A stretch of 64,000 nucleotides of DNA, taken from the NCBI GenBank assembly GCA_013420905.1, contig JAAXNY010000020.1:186001-250000 (forward strand). The letters run 5' to 3'. Below are positions 28,640-42,092 of this stretch, one piece after another (the first letter of the stretch is position 1; every line of letters begins with the position of its first letter). The notes under the pieces were generated by a model. That model had not been told where the DNA came from, did no database searches, and saw only the letters and a program-made list of their open reading frames with translations. The position numbers were made by a program, and so were the translations under genes. The DNA is from Collybia mongolica. Its lineage: Eukaryota > Basidiomycota > Agaricomycetes > Agaricales > Clitocybaceae.

Positions 28640-29462
28640 CTACTCCGAATTAGAGCCCGAGCCGGAACTAGCTGATCCTCCGTCGTCGTCTAGAGTGCGA
28701 TAAGTTATTCCATCTATTCAAAAGTTTTTAAGAATCTTACCACTGGCGATATCATCCTTCGAAACACTGGATTGCGCTTGCGATTTTCGAATAAGGCCAC
28801 GTAGAACTGTATCGTCAAGTGGAATGATGTCGAGAACGGTCTGTCCGTTCTTGTCTTTTATGCTGTCCCCAGAGCATCTTTCAACCGTGACATATATGAA
28901 ATGACAACAGCAATACTTACGATGTATCAGCGCCTGCATCGAGCAGACTCTCTACCATGAATTTTCGCAGATCCACGTGCTCTATTTTAATAGCAAGGTG
29001 GAGCGGTGTGGCTTTCTCTATTGAGTTTATTGGATCAACGTCGCAGTTTTCATGCGAAAGGATGTGTTCCAGGACGTCAGTCGAGCCGTGTGCTACGCTA
29101 AAATGAACAGTGCCGTCAGTGTCGCGCGAGATGATCTTTCAGGAAGCGTGGCTCACGCGTTGTGCAGCGCTATGCCATAGATGTCTATATTCAGCATCTG
29201 GAAATCTGATACTCAGCGAAATAACGTACGCGTATTTCCTAGCCTGTCCACAGAGTAAATCAGTACTATATTGACGTAATTAAGCATACCAACCCGTCCG
29301 TGCAATTGATATCGAAATTCCCCTCCTCGAATACTTCTAGAAGAAGATCTTCATTATCTGCTCGTGCAGCCGCGAGAACCCGCTCGTCTATTAGAAACCG
29401 TCAGTACACAGTTGAGGCAAGTTTAAGATGCGTTTACTATCGCTTGCTCCCTTGGTTTCCAT
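28640..29462 (-). CDS. Small ankyrin-repeat protein
   Basis: Seven exons: 29462-29438, 29387-29294, 29243-29230, 29169-29157, 29097-28921, 28862-28741, 28689-28640. They sum to 495 nt, 164 residues. At least three ankyrin repeats are visible: NEDLLLEVFEEGNFDINCTDG, then LGNTPLHNAVAHGSTDVLEH, then KATPLHLAIKIEHVDLRKFM with LLDAGADTSIKDKNGQTVLD. The C-terminus is acidic and Ser-rich (DDDGGSASSGSGSNSE). The overall plan resembles the small fungal ankyrin proteins related to yeast YCR051W, for which no function is established. The TPLH motif is assembled from two consecutive micro-exons of 14 and 13 nt. It is divergent from the kinase gene with about 215 bp between starts. Confidence 0.85.
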
Positions 29463-29676
29463 GCTTTGGTAGCGGTGGGACCGGATGTATGCACGAGGAG
29501 ATGGAGGGAAGAGTGAAAGTGCGAAATTGAGGCGAATTGATTTACGAGACCTGATTTATGTGTGATCGCAATCTAATCATCAAAGATCGGTTGAACGTTT
29601 GCAATTGCTGTTTGGCTTTCTCCCATTCACAGTCAAACGAGAGCGCCTTTCTTCAAACTACGTTAATCGAATAACA

Positions 29677-31260
<1,584 letters not shown>

Positions 31261-31360
31261 AATCATATGCCACCAATCAACCTCGTTCAGGAAATAAGTA
31301 ATGTACAGTAGTATACAGTTACTGAATCGAAACAGTCATGAAAGTAATGGGATTAGGTAT

Positions 31361-34300
31361 CTATATCGCGTTGGGGGGAGGCGGAACGGTCGTTAATGCA
31401 TGATTGTCAATCGAAATACCTGAACTTAAATGAGTTAGATTCTGGACGAAAAAAAATAAGACATACTCCGTGTTGCATTTGCTGTCTTGTATATTCCAAT
31501 GAGACGATGACTAAGTTCAAACATGTCGTTGCTGTTATAGAAACTGGTTAGAATGGGGGCGGTCGTAAAGGAGGAAGAGCTGACCGAAGTGAGATAATTA
31601 TGAACTGGGCATTCTTTGTCCGGTCTTTAATATAATTGGCAACAATCGAGACATTCCTGAAATCAAGAGCAGCGTCGATTTCATCCATGAAATATAATGG
31701 TGTAGGCTGCCAACGAGGATAATAGTGAACAAAGATTTTGAAATCAACATGATTTTACGGACCTTAAAGACATGGAGGGCGAAAACCAGAGCAAGAGAAC
31801 TCAGCGTCTGTACCATCAGTCAATCAAAAGTGAGTGGATTTAATTAGGGGAGTCACACCTTTTCTCCTCCCGACAAATTTGAGATGTTTTTCCAGCTTTT
31901 CTTAGGTGGCATAACGCTGAAAATAATGCCTTCGGAGAAAGGGTCCATGCTGTCCACCAGCTCAAGCTCAGCGTTACCGCCAAGGGTGATCATCTTAATG
32001 GCACCTAAGTCACTTGTACTAGGTGTTGATGGGGCAAACCGACCTGGTACATCTCCTTCAACTTCAGCGAGATTAAGTTAAATCCAGCCATGAACTCGTC
32101 GAGGCGCTGCTTCCTCAGGCCGTCGTATGTCTGCTTCTGTTTGTCTCGTTGGTCGGTAATGTTCTCTAAATCTTTGGCGCGGTTCAAAAACTCTTCCTCG
32201 CGTTTCCTGTACTCCTTCAGTACGCTCAGATCAGGCTTGGAGTTTTTGATTTTTTCTAATTATCGCAGGGGCATTAGAAGACTTCGATGCGCTTCATTTG
32301 GGGTCTTACCGTCAAGCAACTCTGTATCCGCAACCAGTTCCTGCTTCTTATACCGAGCAAGTTCGTCAGTACTGTATGTATGGAAATCATTTGGAGGAGT
32401 GCTCTCTCGCGGCTTCTTCTTCCGAGGTTCGTCTGGCTCTGCTTTGACTTCACCGCCTTGCTGATTAGCTTTTTCGGCTTGGGGGGTCGCTTCCTCGTCT
32501 TCATCCTCGTCTTCATCGTCGTCACTGTTGATGTGCAGATGAACAATGAAGCTTGATAAACAAGACGGTATAGCTTACTCGACATCTTCGAGCCTGAGTT
32601 TATCGTGCTCAGTTTGCCAATGCAGGATTAATTTCTCATTATTATCCTTCTCCTTCACTTGATCGCTCAAATCTTGCTGTATCTCCATCTTGATAGTATA
32701 TAAATGAGGTATTGATCGCCCCGAAGTCTGAGCAAACAAACCTCTTTCTGTCTGAATTTCTCAATCTCTTGGTCTTTGGCATCTAGATCCTTCTTCAAGG
32801 TTTGTAGGTCCTCCTTGGAGCTTTCAGCAGCAGACTGAGCAGCTTCGACCTTGTCTCTAAGTTCCGTGACGTATGCGGTAAGCTCTTCCAGGTCCGCCTC
32901 GAGCTTTTCTAAGACAGTATCAACTTCTTCCAGGGCGGCCGTATTTGTTTCCAAGGTCGCCTTGAGTTTGGCCTCATCCTTGATAGCCTTCGCTTTCGCC
33001 ACCTCCGCTTTCGTGATTTCATCATTGGCCAAGGAAATGTGAAGCTTGATTCCATCAACCTTGGATTTCTGGGTCAGAAGTTTGGCGCCGCCGATATCAA
33101 GGATTTTCTGCTCAAGGTCCTTGATGGCCTTCTCAATCTTGCCAGACTTCGTTTCTAGCTCTTTCAGTTCCTCTGTAGAGGAAGCAATCTCTTCATCGAG
33201 AACAGATATCCGGGAAAGGTCGCTAGCATCGGGCTTGCTTTGAGATCTAGGGGCGCGTTGCTTTAGTAGAGGTATACCGATAAATAACCATTCCTCACTT
33301 TAGGTCCCGGACGCGTTTCTCAGCTTCTGATATTCGCCGTTTTCCGTTCTCGATGTCGAGGCCAAGTTTCTGGAACGCCATGTCTATCTGAGGCCCAGAG
33401 GTCCGTAGACGGTCTAATTCGGTCTCGGCCTCACGGGCTTCCTGAAGGGCCACCTCTAATTGCTGCGTTGCATCCTGGCTCTCTTCCTCATATTTTTTGA
33501 GTACCTCCGGCCTGACAGTATCTGCAGCAAGTTTCGAACTCATCGCGCCCTTTGAGTACTGGTTACCACCGCCTGACATTGCGCCCGACGTATCGATAAG
33601 TTGGCCAGCAAGGGTAACGACCCTCCAGCGGCGGGCTCCAAATGCGATGCGGTTGGCTTGCTCCATGTTCTCTGCAACAAGTGTATTGCCTGTGGCCTTG
33701 TAGAATGCAGGGGCGAATTTTGGGTCCTTGGGTTTTATGAGGTCGTAGAGTCGAGGAACACGCTCAGGAGTTTCTATTGGTGCCATTCCCGGATTGTGGG
33801 GGAGTTTCTCGAGTACCATGAATGATGCACGACCAACATTCTGTGACCTCAAATACTCGATACATGCCTGACCTTGGTCGACTTTGTCCACGATAATATG
33901 ATGTAAAGTTGGGCAAGCGGTCGAAACAGCAACGTCATATTTGTCTGGAATTGTGCCGAGACTCCCAAGGCGACCCTGAGAGCAAACTGTTGAGAAAAGG
34001 GCCAATTGGTGCTCCAAATAACTTACATGAAATCCCTGTATGCGTCCGGCGTTTTTGAGTCGTGTAAGGCTCTCAAGGACGTTGTTTTGGGATCTATTTG
34101 ATGCTTGGGATGCTCTTGCTTCGTCGACTTTCTGGCGAGATGAAGAAGCCTTAGATCGTAAGCCTTGAACACTCGCCTGGGAATCCTGTGATGTTACAAT
34201 TAGCAATGAAATCCAGTATAACAGGGGAACTCATACATGAAGTTTCTTCTCAGCGGAGTTGATATCTCGCTGTAAGGAATTCTTCGTCTCTTTGAGTTTT

Positions 34301-37099
34301 TCGTGTTCTTGAACCTATCGCCATATTATATAACGGTGAGTTAACAGAGCAACGACTCTCACTTTCACTGCCTGGTCACTCTGGAGATCTTCAAGTGTTC
34401 CTTGAGCTTCCTTACTGGCAGCTTTGAGAGCCTCGGCGCGTTTGACTAGTGCATCTCGTTCACTGGAAGCAACGTCAATTTCTGCTCGCTTGGTGTTGAT
34501 CTTAGCTGTCCATGGTTGAAGCTCCTTCTGCTTAACCTCAATCTGATCGTGGAACACTTGAGTTTTATCTGACCAGGACCCTTAAAGATCATGTATGATG
34601 GAGATCAGGCACGCTCACCCTTGAGGCTATCTCGTATGCCTTCCAGAACTTTTTCTTCCTGGACGAGTGAGGCTTCATAGTCATCGACCTTCGCTTTCTC
34701 TTTCTTCATTTTCTCAGAGCTATCCTCAAAGTCCCGCACAGCCTTGTTCTTGGCAGCAGTATCCTGAGGAGGGAAAGGTCAAGGTGAATTTTACAAGTCA
34801 GACGTTCTTCGAGCAACCCACCTCTTGAATAGATTTCTTCAGTTTCTTCGCCTTGCTAGCAGAGTGCTTGCGGCGTTCCTGTAGTTCCACTTCTTCCTTT
34901 TCGTTAGCGGTAAGGTCCTTCACGGCAGCTACAGCAGCGGAGTGAATTTCCTAAAGTTTTGTGAGTGATTGAAAATAGATGTGTTGGTGGGGATGAGTTT
35001 ACATCGTAAGCCTTCTCTCGCCCCTGATAATGAGTCCGAAGCATTTCCAGATGCTTTACATCATCTGCGTTTTCCTTCCTCTCAGCCTCTAACTGTTTTT
35101 CCAACCTGGCCTAAAGATTTTAAGAATGACATACAGAAAGGTCAGAAAGCCATGACGGGAACGAAGGTAGAAATAGCCAACACACAATCTTGCTCTTGTA
35201 TTGGTTTTCGTTCTCAAAACACTGCCACAGGATCCACTGCCATAGCCTTGATAGAGCCCTCGCATGGTCGTTCTTGAGTCGTAGATAGTCCTCCGCCTCT
35301 CGCTTTTGCTTTTCGAGAGCAGTTTTCTCTTTCTCAACCAATCGCAGCCTATTCAGTTTTACCCCTCGTTCTTCTTGAAGCCTCTCCATTTCAACCATAG
35401 CATCATCAATGGGCTGCTTATATTTTGAGGTTCCGATAATGTCTTCAAGATACTCGAGCAATCCATCCTCATGATCAGAGGGAGCTTTGGGTTTCATCTG
35501 CGCAATTGACTCAACCTCGCCCTGCAAATAAGGTCATATTAGGAGAAAATCATATATTGGAAGGCTGAGCACACTTGAAGGATAAGGAATCGGTTGTGAT
35601 CTAAATCAATTCCGCGTCCCTTGAGTAACGTTTGAACCTCAGTGTAGGTGCTCTGCTTCTCATTGATTGTATACTTGCTTGAGTTGTTTTTAAAAGCTTG
35701 GCGAGTCACAATAAGCTGAGAGTCAGGAACGACTTCGAAGGCATCGGGACCGGGCTGCAAGCATCTATCAATACTGTCGAAAACGTGATACCAAAAAGAC
35801 TCACTAAGTCCACAATTTCTCGGAAGTGCACCTCAACGCTACACTCTCCGAGGTCAGGATATTTAGCAGAGTTATGGATGAGTTCAGAGAGTTTTCCTTG
35901 TCGCATCTTTGAAGCACGATATCCAAAAACGAAGAGTAGAGCGTCTATTGTGTTGGATTTTCCCGATCCGTTGGGGCCCACAATAGAAGAAAAGGACTAC
36001 ACGAAATGAAAAAAATTAGTCTCTATAACGAGAAATAATTAACTAAGATTACCTTGTGGAAGGGGCCGATTTCTTGACGCCCAGCATAGCTCTTGAAATT
36101 CACAAGTGCCATCTTATGGATTACCAGGCGCGATTTCGGACCCGCTGGTTCTTCTGGAATCGCTGTGGGAAGCGTTGACGGGGTGGGCATAGGTGGAGGG
36201 TCGAAGAGGGAGTGCTCATCCTCCTCTTCCGAGGCATGGTCCTCTTTGGCAGTTATTGCCTCTCCCATTATTTCGTCTCCATCTCCAGTAGCTGAGGTTG
36301 CCTCGCGTTGGGGGTCCGTCTGACGACCTGTAATGATCTGCTGATTACTAGGGGGTTCCTCGTCGGAGTCCTCGATAATATGTGTAGCTCTCGTTTTGGA
36401 AGGCACGCGTGATTTACCCGTCTGAGGAGCGGCTTTTGCTTTGCGGCCTTTCAAGGAAGTGGGTTTAGGTGCTTCGTCAGATACATACATATCGTCGTCG
36501 TCGTCTTTAGAAGCGCGTCGACTAGAGGCACGGTCATTAGCTTTGGCACCTCTTCGACTTGCCTTGGGAGCGGGTTCAATGTCATCTTCTTCCCCATCTC
36601 CATTCACAACCTCTTCCTTCACGTCTCCGTTAACCGATTCCTCCACGACTACAGCGCGCGATGCACGCCCTGATCGGGTGGAGCCTGATCGAACCTTGCT
36701 TGCAGCTGACGCCATTTTTCCCTTCTTAGATGACACCGCAGCACGCCTTCCCTTCGGTTTCTCCTCAAAATCATCATCCTCCTCTTGCTTTGCAATCTCA
36801 ATCGACGGTCGTGGCTTCTTGACAGGAGGTGGAGAGTCCTCTTCATCGTCGTCGTTTGTTTCAGGAACCTCGGGTAGTGATCCCCGAGATCTCGCGGAAT
36901 TGTGGCCTTTACTGGCTGGTGCAACACTAGATCTGGCTGAAATCGATTTGCGCGTTCTGGATGCTGGTTTAGTGACTGGGTCTCCGTCCTCTGCATCTGA
37001 CTCTACAGCTTGCGCCCTCTTGCGTTTTGTTGGGAGAGGTTCCGTTATTGTGGGTTCTACCGATGCCCTGGTCGAGCGAGACGACCTCCTTGGGGGCAT
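31361..37099 (-). CDS. SMC4: Condensin subunit SMC4
   Basis: A multi-exon ATPase reading from ATG 37099 to the stop at 31361-31363. A disordered N-terminal extension of about 340 residues, rich in Lys, Arg, Ser and Asp/Glu runs, precedes SRLVIHKMALVNFKSYAGRQ. Walker A (GPNGSGKSNTIDALLFVFGY) lies near 35.95 kb. Two long coiled coils flank a hinge near 33.8-34.0 kb (LGSLGTIPDKYDVAVSTACP). The SMC signature NLSGGEK|TLSSLALVFALH is split by an intron near 31.8 kb, and the Walker B region with a MDEIDAALD motif follows. SMC4 pairs with SMC2 in condensin to compact mitotic chromosomes. The PTPLYFMDEIDAALD end and the extended N-terminus distinguish it from SMC1-3. Introns are about 50 nt; I did not fix every junction. 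Confidence 0.92.
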
Positions 37100-37455
37100 A
37101 ATGATGAACTTTTCAGAGTCGCAGGCGTTGTTGGTTGAAAGCTTGTCAAACGCGTTGGTCACAAAGTTCGTCACGCACATGCGCACGTGACCGAAGACGC
37201 GTTGTCACACTTCTCATCGAGAACGATAGTAGGTGACCAATAGGCGACAGGTAACGCTTATATGTGATTTGGATATAACTGGATATGACCCCCAGCGCTC
37301 GACGCGATTCAGAAAACGTGGAAGGTAAATTTAAAAATTTCCGTCCACGACAAGACGTAATAATACAGAACTGCATAGTGTTCGTAGTACATTGTGGTGA
37401 CACGGATAGACTGAATGGAGGCAGTCAGAGCATGATACATCAGAGGCCGATTGGT
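37100..37455. other. SMC4 promoter region and amine oxidase 3' flank
   Basis: About 355 bp between the SMC4 start codon and the amine oxidase stop codon, both genes on the minus strand. No element is recognisable with confidence. Confidence 0.35.
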
Positions 37456-40334
37456 TTAATGGCAGGCGCCATTAGACGTGTTCCCATTGTGCCCATTCGG
37501 TGATGTAGTGGATCCATTCGGGAATGCCGGAACACTGTGCAGGTCAGCAGTTCCAGGAACGTCCATGCTTGGATTGACCTTGAAGAAAGAGTTCGGTTTG
37601 AATGTCAAGCTCAAGTGTTCGACAGGCATGCTAATGGGTTTCCTCTCGTCAGTAGTGCGATTTCAAAGCTTTCATCACGAAGACTTACACGGGCCAATCC
37701 TCAGGTCTCGGAATGTGAGTAGTTCCTAAAATGAGATGTTATTGATGACGCCCATTATATAGTTAGGCAGGCTTACCGACTGTGAGGAATAACACTATGT
37801 CATCGTTGTCGATGTTGCCCTTACCTTGAACCCATTTACCGACGGAATCCTCAGGCTCCTCTCTCGTTTGGGGAACATACTTCCCAGCAGGCCACATTCT
37901 CCCCCCTTTATTTCCTTCTTCATCACGACAGACCCAGACCGTGTTAGTCAAAAATGCAGCTCGCCTTGCAGCCCACCCATCGGGTCTCGTCACCATGGGT
38001 GTCGCACCTCCCTTCATTCCTAGCAAATATCCAACCGCCTTACCACTACTATAATGCTTTCTCGAAGGGTTGATAATCTTCCAGCGCCTCTCCTTCTGAA
38101 AATCGTACGGGCGCCCCGACTCAGTCTTGAGGATAGTATCCTGCGAAATGAATGCGTTGCCAGCGTAATTCTGGGCTGAACCGGTCGGGGCGTCCGGTAA
38201 AGGGATAATATCTGATTCAACAACAGAGTTGTGAAGCCCATCGATCATCGGGTCAACACGAACGGAGAACATATGTTGGTGATATTGGGCACTGATATTG
38301 GGCGCGACGGTCGTAGCGAACTGACTAGGCTCATCATCGTTAGCAGGATACGTCTGTAGAATTCCGGTTAGACGGATTTCAAACTCGATGCTACCGTCTT
38401 GATAGAAAAGATAATTCCAAATGTATTCTATGATGGCGTTAAGAGGCAACCAAAAGGTGTTCTAACGAAACTACATACCATAGTTCGCCAGAGTGCACAC
38501 CATGCTGACCACGAGCCGGCGACGGCGAACAGTTTGCGAACGACCTCCCGGGCGATAATCAGTATGCTTCCAAAGAACACCAGCATCTTCTTCGTGGATA
38601 CAAATGACATTTTTGATAACAACTGCACTTCCATTGTGGCCAACGTAAGACCCAGGCTAAAAAGAATAGCAGCTCTAGTCAGTTATTTTCACCGGAAACA
38701 GACGAGGCCCTACGAGATAGTGTATCTGGCCAAGGCAATCACAACCCAAAGACAGTTCGTTTGCCATGGTTCCCATACCATATTCACCCCTGGTAAAATT
38801 CAAGGAAGTCAGGCTTACAATCAAACGCTGAACAAATCGCCTTACGAATCAAAGGCAAATTTCCTAGGATGGGGATGTTGTGGGGCGCCATAGGGAACGA
38901 CCATCTCTGCAAGCGATAAGCGGTAGAAAAGCGGGCGGACTTCACCATGGTCATTGTAAGTTATTGTAGAAAGTGCAATTCCCTCCCGCTGAGTGAAGGC
39001 TATAGCAAAACACTAAGAGCAAGATCAAGGCAAGAAAGTTTGAATTATTACCAATGTGCATCTTCCAATTCTGCCATTCCAATTCGTGTCCATCTATCTT
39101 GAAACTAACGCCTTCGGGTTGAACAATATGAAGAGGCTTGATATCGGACCTAAGCTTGAAATCCTTATCTGTTTCGGCGATAAGGTCAGGGAGGAAATCG
39201 TGAGCATTTCGTGGGGGTGGAATGCGGCCTCTCCCAGATGCTAACAACGGGTCCTCAGATAACGATGGGGGTATGGTGGTTGAAGCCGTAGGAACTGGGC
39301 CATTGGGGCTGGGTTTATGATGTCCTGGAAAATCTACAACGAACATGAGACCTTGAGATAACCAATTTATTACGGGACGAAGTACCAATATGAAGAACTT
39401 CCTGTGTATGTGAATCGACAATTGGGATAAAATCCTTATGGGATAGAATGAGCTTCCGCATGGCATCGATAAAATGGGGTTTACCATGGGGTGCGCGTAA
39501 AGATTTTCATGCTGTGAAAACCTCGCGAACGTGAGGGCCTGTTGAACACGACGATGTTGTGGGAACCTTTCATCGTATCCGATGGACCACCCATCACAAA
39601 ATATCTCATGAGGCTCGACCCCTACAACAGTCGGTCGGCTACTAACGAATATAATAGAGGACAGCTCACCGACCGCTTTCGCCAGTTTCTGAACTCCAGG
39701 GTCATTCTTCACTACCTTCTCGCATTCCAGCAATTCTTCAACTGAAATTTGCGGATGCTCCGAATCTGAAAGTTTCTCAAGGGTGTCCACGGACCACTTG
39801 GCATCCTTGAAAGAGAGTATGGCGTTGTAGGCACACCTAAAAGGAGAAAGTTCGCCGTTTGAAAAATCGCACTGGCGGAGAATTATCATCGGGCATACCC
39901 ATTAAGAATATCCAAAAACTACCAAGTGGTCGAAAGAATGAATGATTAACTGAAAAATAATGATGATAAGGTACGTACATCAGCCTCCGCTTTCCTAACA
40001 ATGGGATGTGGTGTCTCAGGTTGACCTCCTGGATTTAGGGGAATGCCTAAGTGAGCAAGTACATCTTTCTTGGGTGGAGGTAAGAGATAAAGTGTTATGA
40101 ATTTGATCACTTTGATGTCGGTATGTGCGGCAATGTGATGGCGGATTGCAAGAGATGCCGCGGCGATCTATAAGAAAAATTAAGTGCCTGACCTTGCGGG
40201 GTGCAACATATGGTCGCATGATGTACCTCATCTGGTGTCAGGGGGTCTAAAGGATGCTTAAACTTAACCGGAACATTCCTGAAGGACGTTTGAACGGTGG
40301 TCGCAGTGCTCGGTGCGGCAACGGGAGGTATCAT
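37456..40334 (-). CDS. Copper-containing (TPQ) primary amine oxidase
   Basis: Multi-exon, from ATG 40334 to the stop at 37456-37458. N-terminal HPLDPLTPDE matches the family. The catalytic domain shows LEWQNWKMHI, the putative catalytic-base region KFAFDSGEYGMG, the cofactor site LANYEYIWNY (Tyr encoded at 38480-38482 becomes topaquinone), the copper His pair in YHQHMFSVRVD, and near the end HIPRPEDWPVMPVEHLSLTF. These enzymes deaminate primary amines to aldehydes, ammonia and hydrogen peroxide, supplying nitrogen; fungal forms are often peroxisomal. The C-terminus ends SNGACH, not a clear PTS1. The Tyr codon abuts an exon end. Individual junctions at the N-terminal third are not all resolved. 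Confidence 0.92.
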
Positions 40335-40979
40335 TTTGAGCCTAGAAGGGAGTTAGGCCATTGGCCCATTTCCGCACTATACTTATACTTGACGTGGGGT
40401 CACCAGCCATGACTTTGCCTGTCAAGCTGACTACCCCCATCTATCAGGTGATAATTTATCATCAACACGTGGATTCGGGTCAAGAATAATGCACGGACCT
40501 AGCCCAATCTTCGGTGGGGAACAGAAAACCGAAGCCGTAATGCCTTACATTGAGCACCACGGTGTCTTCACCTTGGGAAATACTATGTAAATGGCACCCC
40601 AGTCTTTTCGTTGAGATTTTTTGATTTTTTCCCTGTAGTCAAAACGCAAAGAACGAGCCATACCCGGGCCCACTGCAATGAGGCTTCGCTGATAAGCCTA
40701 GTCCGTTTGACACCCGGAAGGGGCAGTTTTGGCTTCGATAAGGAGATAAGGACTTGAGGAAATAGAGCGGAAACCTGAGCCACGCGGTGGGAAAGGACGC
40801 CATGAGTTCGTGGTGAGGCTCAAGCACCATCGCGTGACGTCACCAACGTCCTCACGCGTGTTTGGTTTGGCCGCCATGGGCTTTAGACCTTTTCAAGTTC
40901 TCGATCTGCCTCGGCCCGGGCCTCCGCCAAACCTTTTACCCAACGACCTTCGACGCAAACGCAAGTTCTATCGACCAAG
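40335..40979. other. Divergent promoter region, amine oxidase / Lto1
   Basis: About 645 bp between divergent start codons. Open frames here (for example 40583-40830, minus) lack motifs. The interval should hold both promoters; no binding site can be named. Confidence 0.35.
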
Positions 40980-41613
40980 ATGGACGAAGACTTTGATCTC
41001 GAATCTCTCGCGAGTATTGAACAAAAGTCCGCATGAAATTTGATATTTTTTTGTTACAATTTCTGAGTCGATCTCCAGATTCTACGATACGGGATATGCG
41101 GATGGCTTTGCACACGGCCACATCCACGGTCGCATCGAAGGAAGATCGCTAGGAAGGACCAAAGGCTTTGAAATGTGGGACGAGCTCGGCTTCTACGAGG
41201 GCTATGCGCGTATGTGGGGAGAGATATACGCGAAACAGGCTCGCAGCGATGAGTAAGTGTAGAGACCGTTCCTTGATGGGCCATCCACGCTGATCGAGTA
41301 GTATAGTCGAGCTACAAGCCATATCCGCCATCTTCTAGATTTGGTGAACAAATTCCCCCGTGTCAATCCCTCTGCCGCAGACGTCTCATCTGAACTAGAC
41401 GTCCCAAAGCTTTTTCGGCAAATTCGTTCCCGTTACAAGGCGCTCTGCTCCACACTCGGTGTACGCCCCAGCTTACGATATTCCGATAAAAATGAAAACC
41501 CTGAGGCTCCAATCGACACGACCGTATTATTAGATGGAGATAAACGGTCGAAGAGCGGGTCGGTTTGGAGAATCGACAAGGCTCCACCTATAGAAGGGAC
41601 CCTCGAATTCTGA
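40980..41613 (+). CDS. LTO1: Lto1/ORAOV1-like Yae1-domain protein
   Basis: Exons 40980-41026, 41079-41252 and 41307-41613 sum to 528 nt, 175 residues. An acidic N-terminus (MDEDFDLESLASIEQ) leads into the Yae1 'deca-GX3' motif, seen as FYDTGYADGFAHGHIHGRIE then GRSLGRTKGFEMWDELGFYE, with glycines every fourth residue. In yeast Lto1 with Yae1 is the adaptor that recruits the cytosolic iron-sulfur machinery to Rli1/ABCE1, so this gene links to ribosome recycling. The C-terminal half is less conserved; it ends PPIEGTLEF. Yeast Lto1 ends in a Trp that contacts the CIA targeting complex; no terminal Trp is present here, although VWRIDK lies about 15 residues from the end. Confidence 0.9.
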
Positions 41614-42092
41614 GACTGCATCATTCGATATATGCCCACATTAGAACACGACCTCGCAGGCCAAGGAGGTGAGTTGTTAAGATATCACACCATAACGGTA
41701 CTAACTTCTTGATCACAAGGCGTTTGAGTCGGCCGGGTTCGTCCCTGTGCCCTTGCGGGATGATCTTCACCACTGAGGTGAAGATGGCTCCATAGTAAGA
41801 GGATTCGAGAAGCGACGAAGACCGAGTAGATGATATATTTAATGAGAAACAGATAGAATACGTATAAGCGTGATGTCATTAGCTGAACAGTGTTATGGAC
41901 CTAAGATCCAATACAGGACAAATCGAAAGCGAGATAGCAAGCTGCAACCAATAGAGCCTTCCATGCAAGGCGAAATTACTTTAAAGAGAATGTCTATAGA
42001 TGAGTTCGATATAAGTAGTGCGTGCTGGAAGAGAACGAAGGCGCTAGTGGCTTCATGCAGAGGTTTTCAAGAATGAGGCCTGGTGTGACCGT
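41614..42092. other. Convergent intergenic region
   Basis: About 480 bp between the stop of the Lto1-like gene (+) and the stop of the uncharacterised minus-strand gene. Short frames show no motif. Confidence 0.35.

Noticed and set aside
36441..37190. 249-codon plus-strand frame opposite the SMC4 N-terminus
   Set aside because: It is a Ser-rich antisense shadow of the acidic SMC4 extension.
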